Of a DNA stretch of 64,000 nt, positions 15,262 through 22,537 are shown piece by piece. Under the pieces are notes generated by a model that worked only from the letters and a program-made list of their open reading frames with translations, searched no databases and was not told the origin of the DNA. Made by a program: the position numbers and the translations under genes. Within the stretch, counting starts at the first letter, position 1; each line of letters begins with the position of its first letter. Origin of the DNA: Burkholderia anthina (GTDB lineage: Bacteria; Pseudomonadota; Gammaproteobacteria; Burkholderiales; Burkholderiaceae); the NCBI RefSeq assembly GCF_001547525.1, contig NZ_LNJP01000003.1, forward strand, positions 1,240,001 through 1,304,000, given 5' to 3'.

Positions 15262-17211
15262 TTACCGTTCGGTACGCTTCGTAACAGAAAATTCAGGAAC
15301 GCTATCGAATCTGACGATCATGGGATCGACTTGATCCAGCTGGACGGAGTCGTCACCTGCGTTCCCGCCGGCGGTTCCCAGCAAAAGATCCTTGCTCGAC
15401 TTCCCCTTGATCTGCGCAACCCATTTGCGCTTCTTGAGTTTCTGATCAAGCTCCGCCTTGGCAATGTCGTCTGCGAGACGGATACGCGCTTTTCGAAGCG
15501 AGACAGGGTTGATATCGATGCTGCTGTCTCGCATGGCGCTGGTGACTTCGTTGTGCATCCATCTGGTCAGATCCTTCGTGTAATCTGGATCGGTGCAATC
15601 AACGCGAAGGTATTCTTTCTGCCTTGGGTCGTAGACGTAGACAAAGCTGGTCTGCTCGTTGAAATACCGAACCTTGATTTTTTCGTCGCCCGAGATGCTG
15701 TGACGAAGCAGTTGCAACGCACTAGAGTTGTACGACAGGTGATCAAACGTCACGCCACTGTTCGTAATCGGACGCATGATGGTGTCCGAAAACGCGACGG
15801 AAAGCTGATTGGGATCGGCCGGCATGTAGATAGGAGTCAGCCGTGCACTTTCCTGCCATGCCTGAAACGGTGTCTTGCCCTTCAAACCACGATGTGGCGC
15901 GTGCTGGTAACACTCCACAATCCAGCGCACGACAAACACCGTTAGCTGTTCGAGGGTCACGCACGCAAGCTTCTCGGACGGGTACTGTCCACGATCCTTG
16001 GTATTCGACCAAGTCGTCCCCGGAATCAAATGGAAGAGTTGTTCCGCTATCGTGCGCATGAACCGCTCCACACGGCCTTTGAACCACGGTGCACGGCTCG
16101 GGCAGTACACGAGTGAAATCCCCAACTCGTCGCAGCCAGCTCGTGTGGCGCCGCCGTGGAATTCCCACGCGTTGTCACCGAAGATCATCTCGGCTACACC
16201 TCGCGCCAACCATTCAAGATGCCCCAGGCCTAATCGGTTCAGTAGATCGCGCTTGCTGAGCATGGCCATTTGCATTGCCCATCCGACCTCCTCCTGGCCA
16301 GGTGAGCGCGCCCCGATATGAAACCCCATCACCATGCGAGTGTGCGCGTCAATGATGAGCGTCAGTACGGGACGAACGATGACCATACGGGTGCGCTCAC
16401 AGACGCACAGCAAGTTCACCGGCGTGTGGTCAATCTCCCACCGCTCGTTGAGTCGTTTTGTTTTGAGCCGACGGAACACCGGTCGATACTGCTTCAGTGC
16501 TTCGGTGCGGCCCTCCCGGGCCGCGGTGACGAGATAGCTGTTCAGTTTCCCAACATGGCGATAAAGCGTCGCTCTACTAATCGTGGGTAGCGGATTTTCC
16601 AGGTCACGTTCGTTATGAGCGTCAATGGCCTCCTCTACTTGATCGTACAATCTCGCGACGTTTAGTTTCTGGCCGTTGAGATAGTGCGTTTCGATGACAT
16701 CTTCGACCAGCGTGAGCAGTGAACCATCGAGGATTTCGCGTCGTCCCTTGTTTTCATGGCGCGGCACCACGTCCATGACATCTCGTGACGGCTGGTAGCG
16801 TTTTCTCCACCGACAGAAGGATCGATAGGTTGGCGGTATCGATGCGCCAACCTCACACGCCACCCGTTTGATGACGGTCTCGACTTCGTGGACGCGCGAG
16901 CACTTCGCCTCCTCGACGGCTCTTAGGTAGACGAGTCGCGCACGCATCACGACAAGATCTTCTTCTTTGAAGGTGGTGACATCACGTCGAGCAACAACAA
17001 TCGGTGACGCAGCCGTCTCACGTAGCGATTCGATACTGACGGACCATGTCCCATTACCGTGGCGTGCCCATATTTCAGTTTCGTGCAGGCGTATTGGCGA
17101 GCTGTAGTCGGAGCTGAGCTCGATTCGACCATCGGGCAGCGCAGTCTGAACGCGCCAGACATACTCGCCCTCACGGAACTCGACGCCACGCTTAAGCAAA
17201 AATTTTTGCAT
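15262..17211 (-). CDS. tniA: TnsB/TniA-type DDE transposase
   Basis: This 649-residue Mu/rve-type transposase has the catalytic triad in order: Asp261 (ERWEIDHTPV), Asp346 (MIFGDNAWEFHG) and Glu382 (FKGRVERFMRTI). N-terminal winged-helix-type segments precede it (about 100-230), and a Mu C-terminal beta-barrel domain follows (LSYNSSALQLLRH, about 500-560). It binds the terminal repeats and joins the 3' ends to target. Its ATG at 17211 lies 20 bp inside the end of tnsA, indicating coupled synthesis. Together with TnsA it predicts cut-and-paste movement. Confidence 0.95.
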   Translation of the reverse strand: MQKFLLKRGVEFREGEYVWRVQTALPDGRIELSSDYSSPIRLHETEIWARHGNGTWSVSIESLRETAASPIVVARRDVTTFKEEDLVVMRARLVYLRAVEEAKCSRVHEVETVIKRVACEVGASIPPTYRSFCRWRKRYQPSRDVMDVVPRHENKGRREILDGSLLTLVEDVIETHYLNGQKLNVARLYDQVEEAIDAHNERDLENPLPTISRATLYRHVGKLNSYLVTAAREGRTEALKQYRPVFRRLKTKRLNERWEIDHTPVNLLCVCERTRMVIVRPVLTLIIDAHTRMVMGFHIGARSPGQEEVGWAMQMAMLSKRDLLNRLGLGHLEWLARGVAEMIFGDNAWEFHGGATRAGCDELGISLVYCPSRAPWFKGRVERFMRTIAEQLFHLIPGTTWSNTKDRGQYPSEKLACVTLEQLTVFVVRWIVECYQHAPHRGLKGKTPFQAWQESARLTPIYMPADPNQLSVAFSDTIMRPITNSGVTFDHLSYNSSALQLLRHSISGDEKIKVRYFNEQTSFVYVYDPRQKEYLRVDCTDPDYTKDLTRWMHNEVTSAMRDSSIDINPVSLRKARIRLADDIAKAELDQKLKKRKWVAQIKGKSSKDLLLGTAGGNAGDDSVQLDQVDPMIVRFDSVPEFSVTKRTER

Positions 17212-17827
17212 GACGCACCTCCGAAGGAGCGACGTAAATGGCTGCGTCGGAGGTCAGCGGCACATCGAGATCGATACCCGCGGCGCCATTGGCGATCCAG
17301 GTCAACGCAATGTCGCGCGAACGGGCCAAATGCACGAGGTTTCGGAAAGTTTTCGGATACTTCTTTTCAACGAGCCACTGTGCTTCCCGGATCCGTTCGG
17401 ACGAAATTCGCCCCAGCCACGGCCGCAAGAGCCGCAGAGTCTCGTGACGGGTGCCGGAGATGTAGGTACGTTCATCCCAAATGAAAAGGGCGTGTCCATG
17501 CTCCGCAAGGACGGCTCTCGCACGCGCCATGCGGGCCTGCACTGAAGGCTTCTGCAGATCCTTTGCTGGCTTGGCTTCGACGAAGACAGTCGAACTGTCG
17601 CGCCGCACAATCTCGTAATCCGGCGTGTACCGAAAAAGCTGGCCGGCCTCACGAAGAACAAATGTTCTATCTTGAGCGCTACGAAAGCGCAGTACCTCAG
17701 GGCTGAACTCGAGCAAGAGGGTCGTCGCCTCTTCCGCCAGCGAATACCAAGGCATCGAGCAAGCGTTTTTGACAGAGGGCGTGAAACCTAGAAAATTTCC
17801 GCCACTGCGGGTATCGTACGAAGGCAT
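17192..17827 (-). CDS. tnsA: TnsA-type endonuclease
   Basis: This 211-residue protein has a TnsA N-terminal nuclease domain. An acidic SLAEEATTLLLEFSP segment precedes RYTPDYEIVRRDSSTVFVEAKPAK, giving the E...PD...ExK pattern of restriction-type nucleases (Lys in VEAK). The C-terminal half (ISSERIREAQWLVEKKYPKTFRNL) matches the TnsA C-terminal interaction region. It cuts the 5' ends of the transposon. The ATG at 17827 has AGGAGA 7 bp upstream; a longer frame to 17917 lacks such a site. A GC hairpin (GCGCCC/GGGCGC, 17851-17866) lies in its leader. Confidence 0.93.
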   Translation of the reverse strand: MPSYDTRSGGNFLGFTPSVKNACSMPWYSLAEEATTLLLEFSPEVLRFRSAQDRTFVLREAGQLFRYTPDYEIVRRDSSTVFVEAKPAKDLQKPSVQARMARARAVLAEHGHALFIWDERTYISGTRHETLRLLRPWLGRISSERIREAQWLVEKKYPKTFRNLVHLARSRDIALTWIANGAAGIDLDVPLTSDAAIYVAPSEVRHAKIFA

Positions 17828-17940
17828 GATGATGTCTCCTGCGCCCTTTCGGGCGCGTGGATGTGGGGGGCGCCAGTCCGAATGGACAAGCGCCGGCCGC
17901 GCGGATGTCATTTCCACGCAACGAGGAGACGAGTTGGGCC

Positions 17941-17968
17941 TTGACGCCGATGAGGGGGGAGCTATACT
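17941..17968 (+). promoter_or_regulatory. Predicted sigma-70 promoter of a small RNA
   Basis: TTGACG (17941-17946) and TATACT (17963-17968) are separated by 16 bp, a good match to consensus. It points rightward, away from tnsA, and is followed by no open frame but by a terminator about 80 bp downstream. Confidence 0.65.
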
Positions 17969-17974
17969 GAAGTC

Positions 17975-18050
17975 GCTTAGGTTTCAGTTGTGCTCCCGCT
18001 CAGTCGGGTCGAAAGAACCAATCCGTCGTAAAGGGTTGGTTTTTTCTTTT
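17975..18050 (+). ncRNA. Candidate small RNA between tnsA and the Xre gene
   Basis: The predicted promoter at 17941-17968 and an intrinsic terminator (AACCAATCC / GGGTTGGTT, then TTTTTCTTTT, ending near 18050) delimit a transcript of about 75 nt. It contains a small internal hairpin CCCG-CTCAGT-CGGG. The start GTTTCA and a GAAAG following the hairpin superficially resemble a CRISPR repeat, but only one unit exists. It could regulate the transposition operon or the Xre gene, whose 3' end it faces as a convergent transcript. No homology was checked. Confidence 0.5.
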
Positions 18051-18113
18051 CTGTCGAATAGGCAGTACTCCTAATTCAATAGGTTGATGGGGAAGGGCAT
18101 TTTCAGGATGACG

Positions 18114-18470
18114 TTACCGATCCAGCCTCGCCACCAGCTCATCAAGCAAGGTGACTTCGTCACCGCTTAGACGCGTCGACGCTCGCACCAGGCGATTGAT
18201 CAGGCGCAACGTATCTGAGTGCAGGTCGTCAGGTAACCGCAATTTCCTTTGCGAGTCCAGAGCGGCTTCAAGCAATGAAGCGACATCGGCGTTGCTCATG
18301 CCGAGTACCGCAGCAATCCGCTCGATTTGTTCGGTCGATGGTGGCGGCTTAACCGCGCGTTCCAACTTCCAGACATATTGAATCGCGACCCCAAGCTGCC
18401 TGGCCACATTCGTCTGACTGAGGCCGGCTCGCTTTCGGTAGTGCACCAATGCGTTTGAGAATGGAGTCAT
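18114..18470 (-). CDS. Xre family HTH transcriptional regulator
   Basis: This 118-residue protein has a Cro/CI-type helix-turn-helix at about residues 6-60 (LVHYRKRAGLSQTNVARQLGVAIQYVWKLERAVKPPPS...IAAVLG) and a helical C-terminal dimerisation part (LHSDTLRLINRLVRASTRLSGDEVTLLDELVARL). The ATG at 18470 is preceded by GGTGGAAGG. Located between the transposition genes and the proposed transposon end, it is likely the element's own regulator, as Xre or MerR regulators are in other Tn7-like elements. Targets are unknown. Confidence 0.88.
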   Translation of the reverse strand: MTPFSNALVHYRKRAGLSQTNVARQLGVAIQYVWKLERAVKPPPSTEQIERIAAVLGMSNADVASLLEAALDSQRKLRLPDDLHSDTLRLINRLVRASTRLSGDEVTLLDELVARLDR

Positions 18471-18941
18471 CGCCTTCCACCTGCACGTGTCCTATCTCCC
18501 AATGTATGTGGTGACCCAGCCGGCGGACAAGTAAATTTTTTCTTCTTCTCCGCGACAGCAAAGGCGGAACAACCCTCGTTCGAATCAAAAAATAGAGTCA
18601 GGCGTTATGGAAACGCTGAAAAGGAGAAGAAAATAGTTTCCCTTTTTGTACAAGTGTCGGCTCGTATGTTTCTCGAATAGGGTCGATTCGTTCGTCAAAC
18701 TTCTGAACGGCATACGCAAGGAAATCGACGAAAATTAATCTATAGGTGTTCAAACGACGCGCAGATTTGCGGTGACGGATGAACGGTGCCGGCCGGCCGA
18801 TAAGCATCCGTTGCGTGAAAGTTACACTCCCAGGACAAGTGTGGGCCGGGTTGCAAAGCGACACAAATAGCCATGGCTCACATCGCCGCGATTGGTATGC
18901 CAATGTGTGTGCCGCAGAAAGGCTGCACAGAGCCTCTAGGT
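18471..18941. other. AT-richer non-coding stretch inside the transposon end region
   Basis: No gene can be supported. A leftward open frame at 18598-18903 has a plausible C-terminal half but no ribosome-binding site or family resemblance and is left uncalled. Promoter elements for the Xre gene should be near 18480-18560. Confidence 0.45.
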
Positions 18942-19154
18942 CTACTTCGTCAGGTCATCAAGACGATCGACAAAGCCATCCACGGCGATTCGATCAAGTT
19001 CTCGCTAAAGCAAGATCACGACAACCTCCGACTCGGAGCGGCCGTAGAAGCCAATCTTTGCGATGCGCTCAAGTGCCACATCGACCTGCACGGGGAGGGT
19101 TAGCCGAACGAGCCGAGTAGCTTCGGCAGATGGCTTGCGCCCTGAACTAAGCAT
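18942..19154 (-). pseudogene. Small ribbon-helix-helix-like gene with an in-frame TAG
   Basis: The ATG at 19154 follows a strong GGGGAGG site. The frame reads through ATRLVRLTLPVQVDVALERIAKIG...SEVVVILL, meets TAG at 19005-19007, then continues coherently as RELDRIAVDGFVDRLDDLTK to a second stop at 18942. A single CAG-to-TAG change would explain this. The LTLPVQVDVALERIAKIGFYGRSESEVV segment looks like a ribbon-helix-helix or Arc/MetJ-type regulator. The truncated 49-residue product might retain the DNA-binding part. It lies next to the transposon end, so it may have controlled the element. Confidence 0.5.
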
Positions 19155-19350
19155 CGACCTCCCCATTGGCTTGTGGAGACACACCCCGGACGTGAAACGG
19201 CGATTGAGCGTCGTTAATGCGGCGACATCGATCTGACACCATCGGCTAAACATTGCGTCGTAGGCCGTCACTGCCAAATATTCTCCGATCGTTTTCTGCC
19301 TATCCATACGGGTTACATGCCCAACGCATAGAAGGTAGCCAATTATTCAA

Positions 19351-19394
19351 AGACAACATATCGAGACTGCGGACATCTTTTCTGAGAGACAACA
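19351..19394 (-). repeat. Proposed right end of the Tn7-like transposon
   Basis: Read on the minus strand, TGTTGTCTCTCAGAAAA starts at 19394 and TGTTGTCTTTGAATAAT at 19358, 36 bp apart in the same orientation. Tn7-family ends start 5'-TGT and carry repeated TnsB sites at such spacing. The unique chromosomal sequence begins at 19395, 132 bp upstream of a core gene. The 5-bp target duplication cannot be checked because the left end is outside the window. Confidence 0.5.
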
Positions 19395-19450
19395 CCCCTT
19401 TCGTACGCACAAAGTGATTCAACATCCCCGTACCGGCAATCGACAACACA

Positions 19451-19470
19451 ACTGTACCGGTACTGTACAG
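19451..19470. promoter_or_regulatory. ACTGTAC direct repeat upstream of the LysE-type gene
   Basis: Two copies of ACTGTAC (19451-19457 and 19462-19468) are spaced 11 bp apart, with TACCGGTA between. Direct repeats of this kind are bound by MocR/PdxR-type aminotransferase-like regulators, which in Burkholderia often lie divergent to LysE-type exporters. No such regulator is present here; the transposon occupies that side. Confidence 0.4.
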
Positions 19471-19526
19471 AAAACCGTCGCTACACTGATCCCCATCCCA
19501 GCCTCGAACCGAATGGAGAATCCGCG

Positions 19527-20144
19527 ATGGAATTCCTCACCCTCAGCGCACTGCCTGCCGGCATGCTGTTCGCGCTCGTCACGTCGATCACACCCGGCCC
19601 CAATAACACGATGCTGCTCGCGTCCGGCGTCAACTTCGGGTTCCGCCGCACGATGCCGCACCTGTTCGGCATCAGCATCGGCGTCGCGATCCTGATGCTC
19701 TGCGTCGGCTTCGGTCTCGGCGAAGCGTTCCGTCGCGTGCCGGTCCTGTACACCGTCCTCGAAGCCGCGAGCGTCGCCTATCTGCTGTACCTCGCATGGC
19801 GCATCGGCACCTCCGGCGAAGTGAAGGCTCACGGCGCCAAGCCGCGGCCGATGACGTTCATCGAAGCCGCCGCGTTCCAGTGGGTCAACCCGAAGGCGTG
19901 GATGATGGTGCTGACCGCCGCGACGACGGTCCGCCTGTCCGCCGACTACGGGATGAACGCCGCGTGGATGTCCGTCGTGTTCATCCTGATCGGCTTCCCG
20001 TGCATCTGCCTGTGGGCCGCGTTCGGCCAGGGCCTGCGCCGCTTCCTGTCGAATCCCCGCGCGCTGCGCGTCTTCAACGTGACGATGGCCGTGCTGCTGA
20101 TCCTGTCGCTGTATCCGCTCGTCGCGCATCTGCTGCCGCAGTAA
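19527..20144 (+). CDS. LysE/RhtB family amino-acid exporter
   Basis: This 205-residue inner-membrane protein has about six hydrophobic helices and the family signature near the N-terminus (LVTSITPGPNNTMLLASGVNFGFRRTMPHLFGISIGV, residues 17-53). Family members export amino acids such as threonine, homoserine or lysine; the substrate here is unknown. It is the first intact chromosomal gene right of the transposon. Its start follows GGAGAATCCGCG. Direct repeats 60-75 bp upstream suggest control by a MocR-type regulator. Confidence 0.9.
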   Translation: MEFLTLSALPAGMLFALVTSITPGPNNTMLLASGVNFGFRRTMPHLFGISIGVAILMLCVGFGLGEAFRRVPVLYTVLEAASVAYLLYLAWRIGTSGEVKAHGAKPRPMTFIEAAAFQWVNPKAWMMVLTAATTVRLSADYGMNAAWMSVVFILIGFPCICLWAAFGQGLRRFLSNPRALRVFNVTMAVLLILSLYPLVAHLLPQ

Positions 20145-20185
20145 GCGCTCACAAGCGCGCCCGTTGAGCTCCACGCGATGCAGGC

Positions 20186-20230
20186 GTACCCTTTCGGTAC
20201 GGGCGCGTGCAACCGCTTCGGCGGTTGCAC
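20186..20230 (+). other. Two stable hairpins in the leader of the 82-residue gene
   Basis: GTACC-CTTTC-GGTAC (20186-20200) and a 10-bp stem GTGCAACCGC / GCGGTTGCAC closed by a TTCG tetraloop (20207-20230) lie 25-70 bp upstream of the next gene. They may end the lysE transcript without a T run, or stabilise or attenuate the following mRNA. Confidence 0.55.
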
Positions 20231-20254
20231 CGCTGCTCTGCATGGAGGTTGCCG

Positions 20255-20503
20255 ATGAAGCCACTGCTGAAAGCCGGCGAGCACATCGAAGGCATGCACT
20301 GGATCGCCGAGTACCGTCCGCTGACGCACGAGATCCGCGTGTTGCGGGAAGACGTCGAAATCGGCACCTACTGCGCGCCACCGACGATGTTCGGTGAAGA
20401 GGAAGACATGGGCGCCGCGAACCACGACGATCATCGCAGCCGGGAAGCCGCGCTGCGCGCGTATCTGCGCAACTTCGTCAAGGAACACGACGCGGAAGAA
20501 TAG
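20255..20503 (+). CDS. Hypothetical small acidic protein
   Basis: This 82-residue protein starts at the ATG at 20255 (MKPLLKAGEHIEGMHWIAEYRPLTHE) with GGAGG 7-8 bp upstream. It has no membrane segment and ends in a charged helical tail (REAALRAYLRNFVKEHDAEE). Codon use matches the surrounding chromosome, so it is a real gene, but I do not recognise the family. Confidence 0.75.
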   Translation: MKPLLKAGEHIEGMHWIAEYRPLTHEIRVLREDVEIGTYCAPPTMFGEEEDMGAANHDDHRSREAALRAYLRNFVKEHDAEE

Positions 20504-20526
20504 CGGCCCGGGCGGTGCCGCTTCAC

Positions 20527-20553
20527 GCGGGCCGGCGCAACGCACCGGCCCGC
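20527..20553. terminator. GC hairpin between convergent genes
   Basis: Nine-bp arms GCGGGCCGG / CCGGCCCGC around CGCAACGCA sit between the rightward hypothetical gene (ends 20503) and leftward pcaK (ends 20561). It is a probable shared terminator, without a clear T run. Confidence 0.6.
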
Positions 20554-20560
20554 ACGCCGC

Positions 20561-21919
20561 TCAATGCCCGAGCGACTCGATCTTGCCTGCCGGCTGCGCC
20601 ACGCCATGCGGCCGCGCCATCTGCTTGATCAGCAGCGCGACACACGCGAGCACGCCCGCGACGGCGATCGTCGCGAACACGCCCGCGAACGAGAAATGCC
20701 GACGCGTCAGCTCGGCGACGAGGAACGACCCCGCGATCCCGCCAAAGCGGCCGACGCCGAGCATCCAGGCGACGCCCGTGCCGCGCCCTTCGGTCGGATA
20801 GAACGCGGCGGCCAGCGCCGGCATCGACGATTGCGCGGTGTTCATCAGCACGCCGGCCACGAACACCACCAGCACCAGCAGCCCCACGTTGCCGGCCGCC
20901 TGCCCGATCGCATACACGCTCACCGCCGTCAGCGCGTAGCACACGGCGATCACGCGGTTTGCGTTGAAGCGGTCCATCAGCACGCCGCACAGCACGGCAC
21001 CCACGCCGCCGAGCGGGAACAGCGCCGAGATCAGCGTCGCGCTCTTCGGCGTCAGGCCGGCATCCTTCAGCAGGATCGGCATCCAGTTGATCGACGCGTA
21101 GAAGATCACGAGGCCCATGAAGTACGCGAGCCACAGCATCACCGAGCCGACGATGTACGAGCGCGACAACACGACGCCGAGGCCCTTGCCGCCGGTCTGC
21201 GGCGCGGCTTCGGTCAGCGCGAACGAGCCGGCGTTCAGCGCGTCGCGCGAGATGCGAGCGAGCGTGGCGCGGATCTTGTCGATGCCCTGGCCGCTCGCGA
21301 CCATGAAGCGTACCGATTCCGGCATCTTCAGCAGCAACAGCACGCCGAGCAGCAGCGGCGTCACGCCGCCGAGCACCAGCACGCTGCGCCAGCCGAAATG
21401 CGGAATCATCCACGCGGCGAGGAAACCGCCGAACGCGGCGCCGAGCGGAAAGCCGCAGAACATCAGGTTGATCACGGTCGCGCGGCGCTTGTCCGGGCAG
21501 AATTCGCCCATCATCGTGACCGCGTTCGGCATCGCGGCGCCGAGCCCGACGCCGGTGATGAAGCGCAGGATGGTCAGGTGTCCGATCGTGTTCGAGAACG
21601 CGGACATCAGGCATGCGACGCCGAACAGGAACACCGAGCCGAGCAGCAGCGAGCGGCGGCCGAGCCGGTCGGACAGCGGGCCCGACACGAGCGCGCCGCA
21701 TGCAAGGCCGAACAGCGCGGCGCTCAACACGGGCGCGAGATCGGGTTTGGTGAGGTTCCATTCGCCGAGCAGCGACGGTGCGATGAAGCCGATCGCGGCC
21801 GTATCGAAGCCGTCGAGCAGCACGATCACGAAACACATGAGGAATACGAGCCATTGAAAGCCGCCGAACGGCTGCTCGTTGATGAAGGTCTGGACATCGA
21901 CCACGGGTGTGCGGTTCAT
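20561..21919 (-). CDS. pcaK: 4-hydroxybenzoate/aromatic acid:H+ symporter (MFS, AAHS family)
   Basis: This 452-residue MFS transporter has twelve predicted helices, the first MFS signature GPLSDRLGRRSLLL after helix 2, and the aromatic-acid-symporter motif DGFDTAAIGF in helix 1 (the charged D residues are typical of PcaK). It brings 4-hydroxybenzoate or protocatechuate into the cell. The ATG at 21919 has GGAGA 6-7 bp upstream; a longer frame to 22069 is not needed. It is the last gene of the pca cluster, which explains the substrate assignment. Confidence 0.9.
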   Translation of the reverse strand: MNRTPVVDVQTFINEQPFGGFQWLVFLMCFVIVLLDGFDTAAIGFIAPSLLGEWNLTKPDLAPVLSAALFGLACGALVSGPLSDRLGRRSLLLGSVFLFGVACLMSAFSNTIGHLTILRFITGVGLGAAMPNAVTMMGEFCPDKRRATVINLMFCGFPLGAAFGGFLAAWMIPHFGWRSVLVLGGVTPLLLGVLLLLKMPESVRFMVASGQGIDKIRATLARISRDALNAGSFALTEAAPQTGGKGLGVVLSRSYIVGSVMLWLAYFMGLVIFYASINWMPILLKDAGLTPKSATLISALFPLGGVGAVLCGVLMDRFNANRVIAVCYALTAVSVYAIGQAAGNVGLLVLVVFVAGVLMNTAQSSMPALAAAFYPTEGRGTGVAWMLGVGRFGGIAGSFLVAELTRRHFSFAGVFATIAVAGVLACVALLIKQMARPHGVAQPAGKIESLGH

Positions 21920-22141
21920 CGCTTGTCTCCTTGTCGGCCGGTGTGGGCGCGTCAGCGCTCGAACCGGTCGCATCCAACATTGATATATATGCAACAAGCG
22001 CGGCCTCGTGGCCGCGCCTTTCCTTCGTTCACGCGCCGATTCGCTGCCGGTGCGCTCGTTGATCGTCACGGCTCGCCAGCATCAGCGGCCATGCGATCGG
22101 ATCGCCGCCGGCACTCGGCCGGCCGTCTTGCGCGGCCCCAC

Positions 22142-22528
22142 CTAGGCGGCCCCATCCTGTTCTTTAAAGATCTTGTCCGCGAGATGGAACGCGGAATTCG
22201 CGGCCGGCACGCCGCAATAGATCGCGGTCTGCAGCAGCACTTCCTTGATCTCGTCGCGCGTCACGCCGTTGTTCCGCGCGGCGCGCAGGTGCAGCGCCAG
22301 TTCCTCGCCGCGGTTCAGCGCGACCATCATCGCGATGGTCAGCAGGCTGCGCGTATGGCGCGGCAGCCCGTCGCGGGTCCAGATCTCGCCCCATGCGTAG
22401 CGCGTGATCAGGTTCTGGAATTCCTCCGTCACCTCGGTGCGGTTCTCGATCGAGCGGTCGACGTGCGCATCGCCGAGCACCGCGCGGCGCACCTCCATCC
22501 CTGCTTCATAACGTTGCTGGTCGTCCAT
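22142..22528 (-). CDS. pcaC: 4-carboxymuconolactone decarboxylase
   Basis: This 128-residue protein is the usual length for PcaC. It converts gamma-carboxymuconolactone to beta-ketoadipate enol-lactone. The conserved segment (RDGLPRHTRSLLTIAMMVALNRGEELALHLRAARNNGVTRDEIKEVLLQTAIYCGVPAAN) spans most of its C-terminal two thirds, with the family His and Glu residues. It lies 9 bp after pcaD in the same operon. Confidence 0.95.
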   Translation of the reverse strand: MDDQQRYEAGMEVRRAVLGDAHVDRSIENRTEVTEEFQNLITRYAWGEIWTRDGLPRHTRSLLTIAMMVALNRGEELALHLRAARNNGVTRDEIKEVLLQTAIYCGVPAANSAFHLADKIFKEQDGAA

Positions 22529-22537
22529 CGCAGAGCC

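Larger units (their letters stand above)
1..19394. mobile_element. Tn7-like transposon, right-hand part; left end outside the window
   Basis: The interval carries a TnsA/TnsB/TnsC/TniQ-type transposition operon transcribed leftward from near 17.8 kb, as Tn7 genes run inward from the right end. Left of it lie H-NS, CBASS, insertion sequences and an AAA+/subtilase pair as likely cargo. The right boundary is placed at 19394, where the plus strand ends in AGACAACA (5'-TGTTGTCT on the other strand), a motif repeated at 19351-19358. Ordinary Burkholderia genes begin at 19527. The left end was not found: no TGTTGTCT-type end occurs on the plus strand here. The operon is secure, the right end is inferred, and cargo membership of everything to position 1 is a guess. 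H-NS and the distal part could belong to a different nested island. Confidence 0.6.

Noticed and set aside
17985..18022. Possible single CRISPR repeat (GTTTCA...GAAAG around a hairpin)
   Set aside because: Only one unit, no second repeat or spacer, no cas genes in the window. Kept only as a small-RNA candidate.
18598..18903. Leftward 101-codon frame near the transposon end
   Set aside because: No ribosome-binding site and no recognisable family; only the C-terminal half looks protein-like.
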